A stretch of 64,000 bases of DNA. It comes from Lachnospiraceae bacterium. Lineage in GTDB: Bacteria; Bacillota; Clostridia; Lachnospirales; Lachnospiraceae. Below the pieces are notes generated by a model. The model was not told the origin of the DNA and searched no databases. It saw only the letters and a list, made by a program, of their open reading frames with translations. Below are positions 1 to 8,194 of this stretch, one piece after another; the first letter of the stretch is position 1, and each line of letters opens with the position of its first letter. The DNA lies in NCBI GenBank assembly GCA_022791755.1, contig JAAVZR010000008.1:88486-152485 (forward strand), in the 5' to 3' direction. The position numbers and the translations under genes were made by a program.

Positions 1-122
1 ACCATTTTCTGAGCCATGAAGCTGACGGATACCTGACGGACTCCGTCAATCTTTCTGACGGCCTCCTCCATCTTGGCGGCACAGTTGGCACAGTCTACTT
101 CGATTTTGAATTTTTTCTGCAT
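1..122 (-). CDS. Heavy-metal P-type ATPase, N-terminal HMA domain (partial)
   Basis: Only the first 40 codons lie in the window; the gene runs off the left edge. The visible part is a heavy-metal-associated (HMA) fold starting MQKKFKIEVD with the metal-binding pair in DCANCAAKMEE, followed by the VRKIDGVRQVSVSF strand typical of these domains. Such a domain leads cadmium/zinc/cobalt or copper exporting P-type ATPases, but a free-standing metallochaperone cannot be excluded. An AGAGGAAA ribosome site sits just upstream. It lies 28 bases downstream of an ArsR/SmtB-type repressor on the same strand, the usual arrangement for metal-inducible efflux operons. Confidence 0.75.
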   Translation of the reverse strand, partial: MQKKFKIEVDCANCAAKMEEAVRKIDGVRQVSVSFMAQKM

Positions 123-150
123 GATACATTTCCTCTCTTTTCTATATTTT

Positions 151-492
151 CTATTCTGCGATGTGCTCCATTCCCAGGGCGATCATGGAACGCACATGGT
201 CGTCGTCCAGGGAATAGTATACGGCTTTGCCCTCCCGGCGGAATTTCGCCAGCTTGCTGTTCTTTAGGATGCGAAGCTGATGGCTCACGGCGGAGGGTGT
301 CATATTCAGGCACTGGGCGATATCGTTGACACACATCTCGCTCTCAAAGAGTACGTACAGGATCTTGACGCGGGTGGTATCGCCGAATACCTTAAACAGT
401 TCTGCCAGATCGTACAGTACCTCGTCGTCAGGCAGCTGGTCACGGATCTGGTCCGTGACGGGGCAGAGATCGTGGATCTTGTCCACAGGCAT
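151..492 (-). CDS. ArsR/SmtB-family metal-sensing repressor
   Basis: 113-residue winged-helix repressor. The ATG at 492 is chosen because AAAGGAGG lies 5 bases upstream; a longer reading frame from 531 would run into the operator. The C-terminal helix carries DxH, then His 11 residues on, then Glu 3 further (DDHVRSM...MEHIAE), which matches the alpha-5 Zn/Co site of SmtB/CzrA. The recognition-helix region has EMCVND (Cys-x-x-Asp), and the N-terminus has HDLC, so ligands for an alpha-3N site are also present. The protein probably dissociates from DNA on binding Zn, Cd or Co and derepresses itself and the ATPase that follows. The exact metal is inferred. Confidence 0.9.
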   Translation of the reverse strand: MPVDKIHDLCPVTDQIRDQLPDDEVLYDLAELFKVFGDTTRVKILYVLFESEMCVNDIAQCLNMTPSAVSHQLRILKNSKLAKFRREGKAVYYSLDDDHVRSMIALGMEHIAE

Positions 493-510
493 AAGTCCTC
501 CTTTTGATTG

Positions 511-540
511 AATATTTGAATGATTGTTCATTTGTTAGTA
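511..540. promoter_or_regulatory. SmtB/ArsR-type operator (imperfect 12-2-12 palindrome)
   Basis: TGAA (517-520), six bases, then TTCA (527-530), with AT-rich flanks that continue the dyad. This is the TGAA-N6-TTCA core recognised by SmtB/CzrA repressors. It overlaps the -10 region and the expected transcription start of the repressor promoter, so bound repressor would block initiation. Confidence 0.8.
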
Positions 541-565
541 TATGATATAAGACGGTGATTGTCAA
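537..565 (-). promoter_or_regulatory. Sigma-A promoter of the arsR-ATPase operon
   Basis: On the minus strand TTGACA (560-565) and TATACT (537-542) are separated by 17 bases. The start would fall at about 530, inside the operator. Confidence 0.8.
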
Positions 566-573
566 GAGGAAAT

Positions 574-615
574 GAAAAAAGTTCAGGGACGGCCGGAAAC
601 CGGCACGCCCCTGAA
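574..615 (-). terminator. Rho-independent terminator of the chemoreceptor/FMN lipoprotein operon
   Basis: Stem TTCAGGG...CCCTGAA with an inner GCCGG-aaa-CCGGC helix (582-615), followed on the minus strand by a run of T residues. It lies 55 bases past the stop of the lipoprotein gene. Confidence 0.75.
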
Positions 616-670
616 AGAAGTGGATGCATACTGCTTACGAAAATGAAATGAGGACAGCCCTTTTCGGATT

Positions 671-1114
671 TTAATGGGCTATGGTCACCAGCGCAATGCT
701 GGAATCCCCTTTCCGGGCCTGCTCGAGAACAGCCCGGGCCAGCATCTGAAACGTTGCATGAGACGAAGACGCCCCGCTGATCGCATCGATATTGCCCTCA
801 CCCTGTCCCTCCAGGAGCTGGCCTGCGTAATAGCGCGTATATTCATTGGGGTAGGTACCGTTGATATGGAGCATGGATTGCATATATGCGTTATCCCAGC
901 TCTTGATGAAGCCGCTGGCATTCTCCGCGTTGTACTCTACGGAGACAATGGCGCCGCCCTTTACCAGAATCGTGATATATTCTTTCCAGCCGTGGTTGAA
1001 ATCAGATACCTGGGCCGTATAATATCCATCCTGAAGCCCTTCCTGGTTTGTGCAGGCTGTCAGCAATGACGCTGTCAGCAGCAGGCTTAAAAGTATGGCA
1101 AAAATCCGTTTCAT
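671..1114 (-). CDS. FMN-binding domain lipoprotein
   Basis: 147 residues. A lipoprotein signal ends in LLTAC (Cys21), so the mature protein should be anchored on the outer face of the membrane. The rest matches small FMN_bind proteins: the [10 protein letters not shown] opening, a [12 protein letters not shown] strand and the [13 protein letters not shown] motif near the C-terminus. In covalently flavinylated relatives the motif reads SGAT, with Thr as the ApbE acceptor; here that position is Ser, so covalent flavin attachment is uncertain. Its start overlaps the stop of the upstream chemoreceptor by four bases (ATGA), indicating translational coupling. A role in extracytoplasmic electron transfer or flavin sensing is inferred. 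Confidence 0.8.
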   Translation of the reverse strand: MKRIFAILLSLLLTASLLTACTNQEGLQDGYYTAQVSDFNHGWKEYITILVKGGAIVSVEYNAENASGFIKSWDNAYMQSMLHINGTYPNEYTRYYAGQLLEGQGEGNIDAISGASSSHATFQMLARAVLEQARKGDSSIALVTIAH

Positions 1115-3144
1115 CTGCTATGGTCCTCCTTCAAAATAAATTTTCGTACCTGGGACTGAAGCGACTCGGCTTCTTTTGCCAGCGAGCTGCTGGACTGCTC
1201 TGTCTCTCCTGCGTTTTGCAGATTGCGGTCTGCAATGTCGGAAATGGTTGCAATCCGTGTCTCCATATCGCTCAGGGCAACTTCCTGACTTTGCACCGCT
1301 GCTGTCAGGTGATCCGTAATGGTGCTGATCTGCGAAGAGACATCGGAAATGGCACGGAGGGACTCGGCGGTATCTGCGGTCATTACCACGCCGGTCTGGA
1401 TGATGGTTTTGGTATTGTTGACCATCTCGGTGGCGCTTTGTGCGGCCTCAGCGCTCTTGGAGGCCAGCTGCTTCACTTCATTGGCCACAACGGCAAAGCC
1501 TTTTCCGGCGACTCCGGCACGGGCCGCTTCCACAGAGGCGTTTAGGGCCAGGATATTGGTCTGGAAGGCAATATCTTCAATGTCCTTTGCGATTTTTGTG
1601 ATTTGCTGTGCGTTGGTGCTGATATCGTTCATGGCCGAGGACAGGGAAGCCATCTGGTCATTGGCATTTTGTATACGCCGGGTGATCTCTTCCGTCTGGG
1701 AACGGGTCTGATTGCTGTTTTCAGAGACATCGGCCAGCCGGTCTTTCACATGACTTACCTCATGAACCAGCTCTTCGGTAGATTGGTTCTGCTCCAGAGA
1801 CGCCTGATGCAGCTGGGCGGACTGCCCGCTTAAGTGGGCTGCCATATCGGTAAGACGGTCTGCGGCGGCACGGAATCCGAGGAGCGTTTCATTCATGGAT
1901 TCTGTGATCGTGCATAAGCTGCCGCGAATCAACACAAAATCGCCCTTGTAGTCCACCTGAGGTTCGGTAGATAAATTACCGACCGCCACCTGTGTCAATA
2001 CCTGCTGGATGTCGGATATGTACCGGTTCACGCTTTCCAATGTGGTATCCAGCGTCTGGGTCATGATCTCCAGCTCGTCGCCGGTGTCAACAGGGAGTAC
2101 ATCCGTGTGTAAATCCCCGTTGGAGAGAGCTACCATCCGGTCTGTTACGCGCTTTACCGGATGAGAGATGGAGCGGGCCAGCCGCAGGATCAGCAGCATG
2201 GAGACTGCCAGAACTGCCAGGGTCGCCAGGATGGAGACAATCATGGCCCCTCTGATAAAATGGCCGTAATCCGACTTAGGGATTTGGATGACCAGCGACC
2301 ACTGCGTTCCCCGGACAGGAGAAAACGCCACCAGCATCCGTTCCCTGTCGACGGGAAATTCGGTTGCTCCTGTTTCACCGGTTGTTACGCGCTCCGCCGC
2401 GTCACCGTTACCGTCGCTGAGCTGAACCAGCGTACTCCTGCCAAGGGGCAGGGACTGGTTCGGATGACCGACCACGACGCCTTCCCGGTTGACGATATAG
2501 GCCATGCCGCTTCTTCCTAAGTTGATACTGCTGATGACATCGTTGAGAGTGTCATATTTAAATACACCCATCACATAGAAGACGGTCTCATCCTCCGCCT
2601 TCACCGGCATACCCATGGTAATGCCCAGCTTTCCCTGATAGATGGTGGAGGAATCGGTAGTCAGATTATCCGTTTCTTTCAAGAGTGCCAAAAAACCGCT
2701 GTCCAGACTGGCCGGAGCATTGTCGATCCCCTGTAGCAGACGCCCATCCAAATCATACAGGGCGATCGTGTAAAGCTCATAAATCTCTGCGGCCTCTTGC
2801 AGCACCGCCATGCGGTCCTGTGCGGCTGTGGCAGTATCCGGGCGGGATGCCTCCGCACTGTCCGGGCCGGCGGCCGCTTTCATGCGGGGATCGCTGGCAA
2901 TGGTCATCATGCGTTCTGCCAGCATGTGGATGTTGGCCTCCACTGTCTTGGCTGACTGCCGGGCCATGGGCTGAAGACTGTCCAACAAAATATTGTTGGC
3001 AAGTGATTGCATGGAAAGGGCCATAATAGCACAGCATATGACCACCAAAATCAGGATATTGAGCATAGTGCTTTTCAATATCCTTCTATTCAGGCTTTGC
3101 TTTATTCCCCGGCCGGCGGGGAAATCCACTTGCTTTCCCATCAC
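1111..3144 (-). CDS. Methyl-accepting chemotaxis protein with dCache sensor
   Basis: About 677 residues. Order: short cytoplasmic N-terminus, TM1 (about 25-47), a periplasmic-type double Cache sensor (about 50-295, with [20 protein letters not shown] typical of the distal Cache lobe), TM2 (about 298-322), HAMP, and a long cytoplasmic signalling coiled coil. The conserved hairpin tip reads [20 protein letters not shown]. No C-terminal CheR-docking pentapeptide is visible. Translation can begin at GTG 3144 or ATG 3141; AAAGGAGC lies upstream. The distal gene is an FMN-binding lipoprotein overlapping by four bases, suggesting the pair acts together in taxis or ligand capture. The ligand is unknown. 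Confidence 0.92.
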   Translation of the reverse strand: MMGKQVDFPAGRGIKQSLNRRILKSTMLNILILVVICCAIMALSMQSLANNILLDSLQPMARQSAKTVEANIHMLAERMMTIASDPRMKAAAGPDSAEASRPDTATAAQDRMAVLQEAAEIYELYTIALYDLDGRLLQGIDNAPASLDSGFLALLKETDNLTTDSSTIYQGKLGITMGMPVKAEDETVFYVMGVFKYDTLNDVISSINLGRSGMAYIVNREGVVVGHPNQSLPLGRSTLVQLSDGNGDAAERVTTGETGATEFPVDRERMLVAFSPVRGTQWSLVIQIPKSDYGHFIRGAMIVSILATLAVLAVSMLLILRLARSISHPVKRVTDRMVALSNGDLHTDVLPVDTGDELEIMTQTLDTTLESVNRYISDIQQVLTQVAVGNLSTEPQVDYKGDFVLIRGSLCTITESMNETLLGFRAAADRLTDMAAHLSGQSAQLHQASLEQNQSTEELVHEVSHVKDRLADVSENSNQTRSQTEEITRRIQNANDQMASLSSAMNDISTNAQQITKIAKDIEDIAFQTNILALNASVEAARAGVAGKGFAVVANEVKQLASKSAEAAQSATEMVNNTKTIIQTGVVMTADTAESLRAISDVSSQISTITDHLTAAVQSQEVALSDMETRIATISDIADRNLQNAGETEQSSSSLAKEAESLQSQVRKFILKEDHSR

Positions 3145-3261
3145 GTTCCTGTCGCTCCTTTTCTGATAATTTTTGTCGATAAACAGAATAAAAAGCCGCT
3201 CGTTCTTCTGCTCATGAGCCGTATGCTCTGCTGAACCGTTGGACGATAGACTTTATAAAAC

Positions 3262-3290
3262 AGTATACCATAGAATGTCAGTAATGGGAA
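3262..3290 (-). promoter_or_regulatory. Probable promoter of the chemoreceptor operon
   Basis: Minus-strand extended -10 (TGG-TATACT, -10 at 3262-3267) with a weaker -35 TTCCCA (3285-3290), 17-base spacer. It leaves a leader of roughly 110 bases with small hairpins and no riboswitch that I recognise. Confidence 0.5.
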
Positions 3291-3390
3291 GTGCTTCTTT
3301 TTTGTTTCGGGGCGGCTGTTTTCAGGCATTTCTTCCATAGGAGACCGCGGCAAAGGACAAGGAAGAGCCGGGCGGTATCGGATACACGGG

Positions 3391-4437
3391 TCAGTACCCC
3401 GGCAGATTCTCCGCTGTGTCGATCAGGATCCGGCAGCCCTCACGGACATGGCGCAGGATAAAAATCATATCTCTTTCGGGTACGGACACACAGCCTGTTG
3501 TATAGGGGTTTTTTCCGTGACAGTGCAGGAAAATACAGCATCCTTTGTCCACCTCGCCCTCGGTATTATATTCGATAAACAGGCAATACTCATATCCGCT
3601 GAAATCCACCAGATGTTCGCCCTGAGAACCGTCGGTGGCCCAGTCCCGGTCGGGCACGTCCTCACTGCACAGCTGATTGAAATACCGGGACTCATAATCT
3701 CCGATCCACCAGTGGGAATCGTCCACCTGGGTATAGGGAAGGAGAGCGCCGGGGTCCGGCTTTGTGCCAAAGGGTACGGACAGGCCGTAGACTCCTGTGG
3801 GGGTCCTTCCGTCTCCCTCCCGCTCCTTGTCGATTCCATTGTAGCCCACATAGCCCTTTGTCCGGAGGATCTGCACCCAGATGCCGTTTTGCCGTTCATG
3901 CATGGTTACGGTCACTTCCTGCCCGTCGTTCGATTCTGCCTCTACGATGATGAGCTGTTCCAGGCTTTCGCAGACCGACAGCTGTCCGGCAAAGGAATCC
4001 TCAGGCATGGTGTCGGACAGATATGCCGCGCTGATAAAAGCATCGGACCCATTGAAGTCAAAGCGATACCATTTGCCGTCATAAGTGACTCCTGTCACCT
4101 CCAGGCTGTTGCCGATGGCAAAGCTTCCCAGCTTCGGGCTGTCTTTGTCCGGCTGTTCACGTATGTTTACGCTGTCCGATGTATACTTCGTCCCGCTGGC
4201 CTCCAGAATGGGGACGGACTCCAAAGCGGCGAAAGTGGTGGCCGGTTCCGTGGGTTCCGACGTGAGGCCGGTGGTCCCGGGCTCTGAAGGGGCTTGCGCC
4301 GATGTGGTCCGGACTGTCTCCGATAAAACGGAGGAGGCCTCCGTATCCGGAGTTGCCGGCCTGGCGCAGGCAGAGAGCGCCGGTATATTCAGAGCGAATA
4401 TGGTCAGGCAGAGGGCGGCATATTTTCTCAGGTGCAT
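3391..4437 (-). CDS. L,D-transpeptidase lipoprotein with SH3b domain
   Basis: 348 residues from the ATG at 4437, which has AAAGGAG upstream; a longer frame lacks a ribosome site. Lipoprotein signal with lipobox LSAC (Cys24), a Thr/Ser/Pro-rich linker, a bacterial SH3 domain (about 85-150, VNIREQPDKDSPKLGSF) and a C-terminal YkuD domain. Catalytic motif HCHGKNPYTTGCVSVP places the nucleophile at Cys316 with His305/His307 nearby. The enzyme should act on peptidoglycan outside the membrane, forming 3-3 cross-links or anchoring proteins. It has its own promoter at 4496-4524, so it is not simply the tail of the ibr-like operon. Confidence 0.88.
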   Translation of the reverse strand: MHLRKYAALCLTIFALNIPALSACARPATPDTEASSVLSETVRTTSAQAPSEPGTTGLTSEPTEPATTFAALESVPILEASGTKYTSDSVNIREQPDKDSPKLGSFAIGNSLEVTGVTYDGKWYRFDFNGSDAFISAAYLSDTMPEDSFAGQLSVCESLEQLIIVEAESNDGQEVTVTMHERQNGIWVQILRTKGYVGYNGIDKEREGDGRTPTGVYGLSVPFGTKPDPGALLPYTQVDDSHWWIGDYESRYFNQLCSEDVPDRDWATDGSQGEHLVDFSGYEYCLFIEYNTEGEVDKGCCIFLHCHGKNPYTTGCVSVPERDMIFILRHVREGCRILIDTAENLPGY

Positions 4438-4495
4438 GTGACGTTTCTCCTTTGTGTATCCTGGATACAGGACGGATATGCTTCCGATAAACTTC

Positions 4496-4524
4496 ATTAT
4501 AATGAGTTCATTCCATGGAGTCAA
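4496..4524 (-). promoter_or_regulatory. Sigma-A promoter of the L,D-transpeptidase gene
   Basis: Minus-strand TTGACT (4519-4524), 17 bases, TATAAT (4496-4501). The leader holds a small palindrome, TGTATCCAGGATACA. Confidence 0.8.
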
Positions 4525-4552
4525 CTGCGCACAAGGAGACGGCGTCGGCGTG

Positions 4553-5083
4553 CTATTCGTCCGCCGCTTCTTCCACCGGCTGCCACGCCTGTCCGAATTT
4601 TACATCCTTGAACAGGGCGGCCAGCCCGGTGATCTGTTTCAGGCGCAGAATCTCATCCCGGTCCATCCCCAGATGCTTGGAAATCCATGCGTCGGAGCGT
4701 CCCAGCTCATGGAGCTCTTTTACGATATTGCTCATCAGATCCACATCGTGGGAACCTCTGGCGCGGTTGTGACGAATCGTACTGGCCATGCGGCAGTCGA
4801 TGGGCTTGTCGATGACGGATACGGGCAGACAGCCCTTTTCCCGCTCGTAGATATCAGGATAATCCAGGATGATCTGATAGCGGTGGAACCCGTCTACGAT
4901 GACATAATTGTCCTCCTCCCGGTTATAATAACAGACAATGGGCATGGTGTAGCCGTCCTCCCGTATGCTGTCATAGAGAAGTCTGTACTCAGGAGGGGCC
5001 ACGGCGTTGGGGTTGTAGGTGTTGGGGATGATTTTTTCCACGGGAACAGAGATCACATGATATACGGGGCTTTCAAATGGCAT
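4553..5083 (-). CDS. ParB/sulfiredoxin-fold nuclease-like protein (IbrB-like)
   Basis: 176 residues from ATG 5083, preceded by AGGAG at a 7-base spacing; an ATG at 5089 overlaps the upstream stop but sits too close to the ribosome site. The N-terminal half is a ParB N-terminal (Srx-like) domain: VPVEKIIPNTYNPN, then YTMPIVCYY and VIVDGFHRYQ with the conserved G-x-H-R, then the ARGSHDVD turn. The C-terminal part (WISKHLGMDRDEILRLKQITG) looks like a DNA-binding helix-turn-helix. It follows an IbrA-type PP-loop protein by two bases. In Escherichia coli IbrA and IbrB act together as regulators; the biochemical role is unsettled. Confidence 0.75.
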   Translation of the reverse strand: MPFESPVYHVISVPVEKIIPNTYNPNAVAPPEYRLLYDSIREDGYTMPIVCYYNREEDNYVIVDGFHRYQIILDYPDIYEREKGCLPVSVIDKPIDCRMASTIRHNRARGSHDVDLMSNIVKELHELGRSDAWISKHLGMDRDEILRLKQITGLAALFKDVKFGQAWQPVEEAADE

Positions 5084-5085
5084 GG

Positions 5086-6402
5086 TCATTCTCCTATACT
5101 GGCGTACTTTTGCTTCAGAGCATTGATGGTTTTCTGCTGTTCTCTGGTGAGGCCGAAGCCCATGAAGCGGCAGATATGGTCGTTTTTCAGGATACAGTAG
5201 CACATGCGTTTCCAGCTGGGAATATCTTTGGTGGACCGGATATCGTCCGTATGGTCGGGAATCCTTCCCACGAAAATAACGCGGGAGTTTTTGCCGATGG
5301 TGTAATTGGATACCCCGTTGCGCCGGATCTGGTAGCCATGATCAATGAGCTCATGTATGGTTTCCTCCTCCAGGCCGCCGCCGGTGGTATGCCAGAAACG
5401 GATGGAGGTATTGAACTTCCTGGCATAATTCTGCCGGAGCCTGGCGGGCAGCGTATCCAGAAGAAAATGCGTGTACTTTTCCCAGGTGAGTCCGTCGGGC
5501 AGCGTCACGTTTTTATAGCCCATGGCCTTGGTCCGGCCGTAGATCGCGGCGAAATTGGCGCCCTGGACGCGGCCCACCAGACGGACCCAGATCTCAGGGT
5601 CGATGACACGGTACAGATTCAGGCTGTCCTTGGCATAGTCGTTAAAGGGGGAAGCCACCCGCATCTGGCTGGGAGACAGTCCGGCCTTGTAATACAGGTC
5701 ATACAGATGGTTATAATCGTAATTGAATTGATAGATGGCATGCCAGACATCGCTAATGGACCAGTCATAGAGAGGAGAAGCGCACCACACATCTTTGAAC
5801 TGGTGGCTGATCCAGCACTCTCCTTTATAGCCGTATTTCTTATTGAGAAAACCGCTGTAGCGCTGTAAAGATTCCTCGGCCCGTATCCCCAGAAGACAGA
5901 CGGTCCGCCTGTTACCGTGGGAGATGCGATACCAGCGCCCGAACTGCTTGGCCAGGTCTTCCTGATGCATCCGGTATTTGTAGGTGGTCATGGGGTTGTT
6001 TTGCAGGTTGATGACGTAGGGATGCTTTGGCATGGGGCGTACCCAGGCTTCTTCTTTCGTATCGTCCCAGGGGTACCAGTACATCTCATAGCTGCTCACG
6101 GCAGTGCGGGTGGCCATAGGCAGGCAGACCCAGTAGGGCTCCACTTTTTTTTCGATTTTGGCAAAGGTGCGTTCGATGTATTCGGTGGTCACCGTATACT
6201 GGGCTTCAAAATCCTGATGAAAGACGCCGACGCTTCTGTCGGGATAGTATTTTTTCCGGAAATCCAGAAGCTGGTTCAGCAGAAGCCCGCTGTCCTTGCC
6301 GCCGGAAAAAGAGACATAGATATTGTCGAATTCCTCAAAGAGAAAACGGAGGCGTTCCTGTAGTGCATCGTAGACGTTCTGGGTATTATATTGCCGCTTC
6401 AT
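5086..6402 (-). CDS. PAPS-reductase-like PP-loop protein (IbrA/DUF3440 type)
   Basis: 438 residues. The PP-loop SGGKDS is at 33-38, as in adenylyl-sulfate/PAPS reductases and DndC-type proteins, followed by VGVFHQDFEAQY. The central region (RRTVCLLGIRAEESLQRYSG and SPLYDWSISDVWHAIY) matches the substrate-binding part of the family. Cysteines occur (HGNRRTVCL, GECW, VWCASP, MCYC) but do not form an obvious Fe-S pattern. Start ATG 6402 has AAAGGAGC upstream. It forms a two-gene operon with the ParB-like protein. An ATP-dependent nucleotidyl or sulfur-transfer reaction on DNA or RNA is possible but not shown. No Dnd/Ssp genes are nearby. Confidence 0.8.
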   Translation of the reverse strand: MKRQYNTQNVYDALQERLRFLFEEFDNIYVSFSGGKDSGLLLNQLLDFRKKYYPDRSVGVFHQDFEAQYTVTTEYIERTFAKIEKKVEPYWVCLPMATRTAVSSYEMYWYPWDDTKEEAWVRPMPKHPYVINLQNNPMTTYKYRMHQEDLAKQFGRWYRISHGNRRTVCLLGIRAEESLQRYSGFLNKKYGYKGECWISHQFKDVWCASPLYDWSISDVWHAIYQFNYDYNHLYDLYYKAGLSPSQMRVASPFNDYAKDSLNLYRVIDPEIWVRLVGRVQGANFAAIYGRTKAMGYKNVTLPDGLTWEKYTHFLLDTLPARLRQNYARKFNTSIRFWHTTGGGLEEETIHELIDHGYQIRRNGVSNYTIGKNSRVIFVGRIPDHTDDIRSTKDIPSWKRMCYCILKNDHICRFMGFGLTREQQKTINALKQKYASIGE

Positions 6403-6463
6403 AATCCGGCGCTCCTTTCTCCGGCCCGATATGCCTTACCGGTATAAAATTGGTAACTTTTTC

Positions 6464-6492
6464 ATTATATGACAAATTGTGGCAAAAAACAA
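6464..6492 (-). promoter_or_regulatory. Promoter of the IbrA/IbrB-like pair
   Basis: Minus-strand TTGTTT (6487-6492), 17 bases, TATAAT (6464-6469), about 60 bases before the start codon. Confidence 0.6.
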
Positions 6493-6523
6493 CAGCGCAA
6501 ATGAACTGCGGAATTTTACCGGA

Positions 6524-6552
6524 TTGACCATTGGTGGGATTCGTACTATAAT
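6524..6552 (+). promoter_or_regulatory. Sigma-A promoter of the O-acyltransferase operon
   Basis: TTGACC (6524-6529), 17 bases, TATAAT (6547-6552), about 36 bases before the ATG at 6589. Confidence 0.85.
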
Positions 6553-6588
6553 GCAGAGATAGGAATTTAGAGTGAGGTTAAAGGTACT

Positions 6589-8181
6589 ATGACATCGTAT
6601 TGTTCGCTGTTGTATCTGATGATATTTCTGCCAGGCGTGATCCTTGTCTACAGCATCGCGCCCCGCCGGCTGCGCCCTGCGGTGCTTTTGCTGGCCAGCT
6701 ACGCTTTTTTTGCGGAGATCAGCGGGAAGCTGGCGATTTACCTGCTTGGCGCCACGGCAGTGAGCTATCTGGCAGGGCTCAGGCTGTCTGCTCTCACCGA
6801 CGAGAGAGACCGGCGTCTCAGGGCGGCAGAGAAAGAAGAAAAAAAGTCTCTGCGTCTGGAGTGCAGGAGAAAAAAGAGGCAGGTTCTGGCTGTGGGCGTT
6901 CTGGCATTGCTGGGGATTCTGGTGGCGCTTAAGTATTCGGCCTTTCTGGGAGAAAACGGAAATGTGCTTTTAAGAGCGCTTCATCTGCCGGAGATCCTCC
7001 CGGTCCCCTCCTTCGTGCTGCCCATAGGAATCTCCTTTTATACGCTGCAGGCGGTGTCCTATCTGGCGGATGTACACAGGGAGACCATCCCGGCGGACAA
7101 AAATCCGGTCAGGCTGGCGCTGTATCTGAGCTTTTTTCCTCAGATCATGGAAGGGCCCATCTGCCGCTACGCCGAGACTTCAGCCATGCTGTGGCAGGGG
7201 GAGAGGATCACGTTTCGGAATCTGACTTTTGGAATCCAGAGGATTATCTTTGGTCTCTTAAAAAAGATGGTGATCGCGGACAGGCTGAATATACTGATCC
7301 GGACGGTGTTTGACGGCTATGAGCAATACGACGGCGGAATCATCGCCGTGGCCATGTTTTTTTACACCTGCCAGTTGTATATGGAGTTTTCCGGAACTAT
7401 GGATGTGGTCGCCGGCAGCGGAGAGATCTTTGGGGTGAAGCTTCCGGAAAATTTCCGTCAGCCGTTTTTGGCGCGAAGCATCCGTAAATTCTGGACCAGA
7501 TGGCATATCACACTGGGAACCTGGTTTAAGGATTATGTCTTCTATCCTCTGTCGGTGTCGAAGGGGCTTAACCGGCTTACGGTGCGGGCCCGAAAGAGAT
7601 TCGGAAATCAGTACGGTCCCATTCTGACCGCCGGTGTGGCGCTGCTTGCCGTGTGGCTGTGCAACGGTCTGTGGCATGGGGCGGGCTGGAATTATATCTT
7701 CTTTGGAATGTACCATTTTGCCTGGATCATGTTTGAAAATCTTACGGAGCCGCCGGTCAGGGCCTGTGCGAAGAAATGGAATATCGACAGGGAGAGCGTG
7801 CCATGGAAAGCGATGCAGGTGGCGCGGACGGTTGTGTTAGTCAATATAGGAGAGCTTTTTTTCAGGGCGGAGACTCTGAGTGCCGGCTTTGCCATGTTCG
7901 GGCGGATGACGACAGGATTTTCTCTCTCCTCCTTCTGGGACGGGACGATTCTGACGCTGGGGATGGACAGCCTGGATTTTCTGATTGCGGGCATCGCCAT
8001 TTTACTGGTACTGGGCCTGAATCTCCAGAGGGAAAAGGGGGTAAAGCTCAGGGAGTGGCTGGCCGGACAGAGGACAGCGCTTCGGTGGGCGGTACTTCTG
8101 GCCCTGATCCTTTTTGTGGTGATATTCGGAGCCTACGGTCAGGGCTATATCCCCGTGGATCCGATCTACGCGAACTTTTAG
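6589..8181 (+). CDS. MBOAT family O-acyltransferase (AlgI/DltB-like)
   Basis: 530 residues, a multi-pass membrane protein with about ten or more hydrophobic segments. The MBOAT signature is clear: LPIGISFYTLQAVSYLADV, SFFPQIMEGPICRY, FWTRWHITLGTWFKDYVFYPL, and the catalytic His363 in NGLWHGAGWNYIFFGMYH. Members move acyl groups, usually acetyl, across the membrane onto an extracellular polysaccharide or D-alanine onto teichoic acid. No dltA/dltC genes are nearby, so an exopolysaccharide or wall-glycan target is more likely than lipoteichoic acid. The next gene, 13 bases on, is an SGNH-type partner, as in alginate- and DltD-like pairs. Confidence 0.88.
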   Translation: MTSYCSLLYLMIFLPGVILVYSIAPRRLRPAVLLLASYAFFAEISGKLAIYLLGATAVSYLAGLRLSALTDERDRRLRAAEKEEKKSLRLECRRKKRQVLAVGVLALLGILVALKYSAFLGENGNVLLRALHLPEILPVPSFVLPIGISFYTLQAVSYLADVHRETIPADKNPVRLALYLSFFPQIMEGPICRYAETSAMLWQGERITFRNLTFGIQRIIFGLLKKMVIADRLNILIRTVFDGYEQYDGGIIAVAMFFYTCQLYMEFSGTMDVVAGSGEIFGVKLPENFRQPFLARSIRKFWTRWHITLGTWFKDYVFYPLSVSKGLNRLTVRARKRFGNQYGPILTAGVALLAVWLCNGLWHGAGWNYIFFGMYHFAWIMFENLTEPPVRACAKKWNIDRESVPWKAMQVARTVVLVNIGELFFRAETLSAGFAMFGRMTTGFSLSSFWDGTILTLGMDSLDFLIAGIAILLVLGLNLQREKGVKLREWLAGQRTALRWAVLLALILFVVIFGAYGQGYIPVDPIYANF

Positions 8182-8194
8182 CAGGAGGAGCAAT

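Noticed and set aside
3145..3390. Cyclic-di-GMP riboswitch in the chemoreceptor leader
   Set aside because: The leader has small stems but none of the conserved GEMM sequence blocks.
4553..6402. DNA phosphorothioation (Dnd) system
   Set aside because: PP-loop and ParB-like folds recall DndC/DndB, but DndA, DndD and DndE are absent and the overall sequences fit IbrA/IbrB better.
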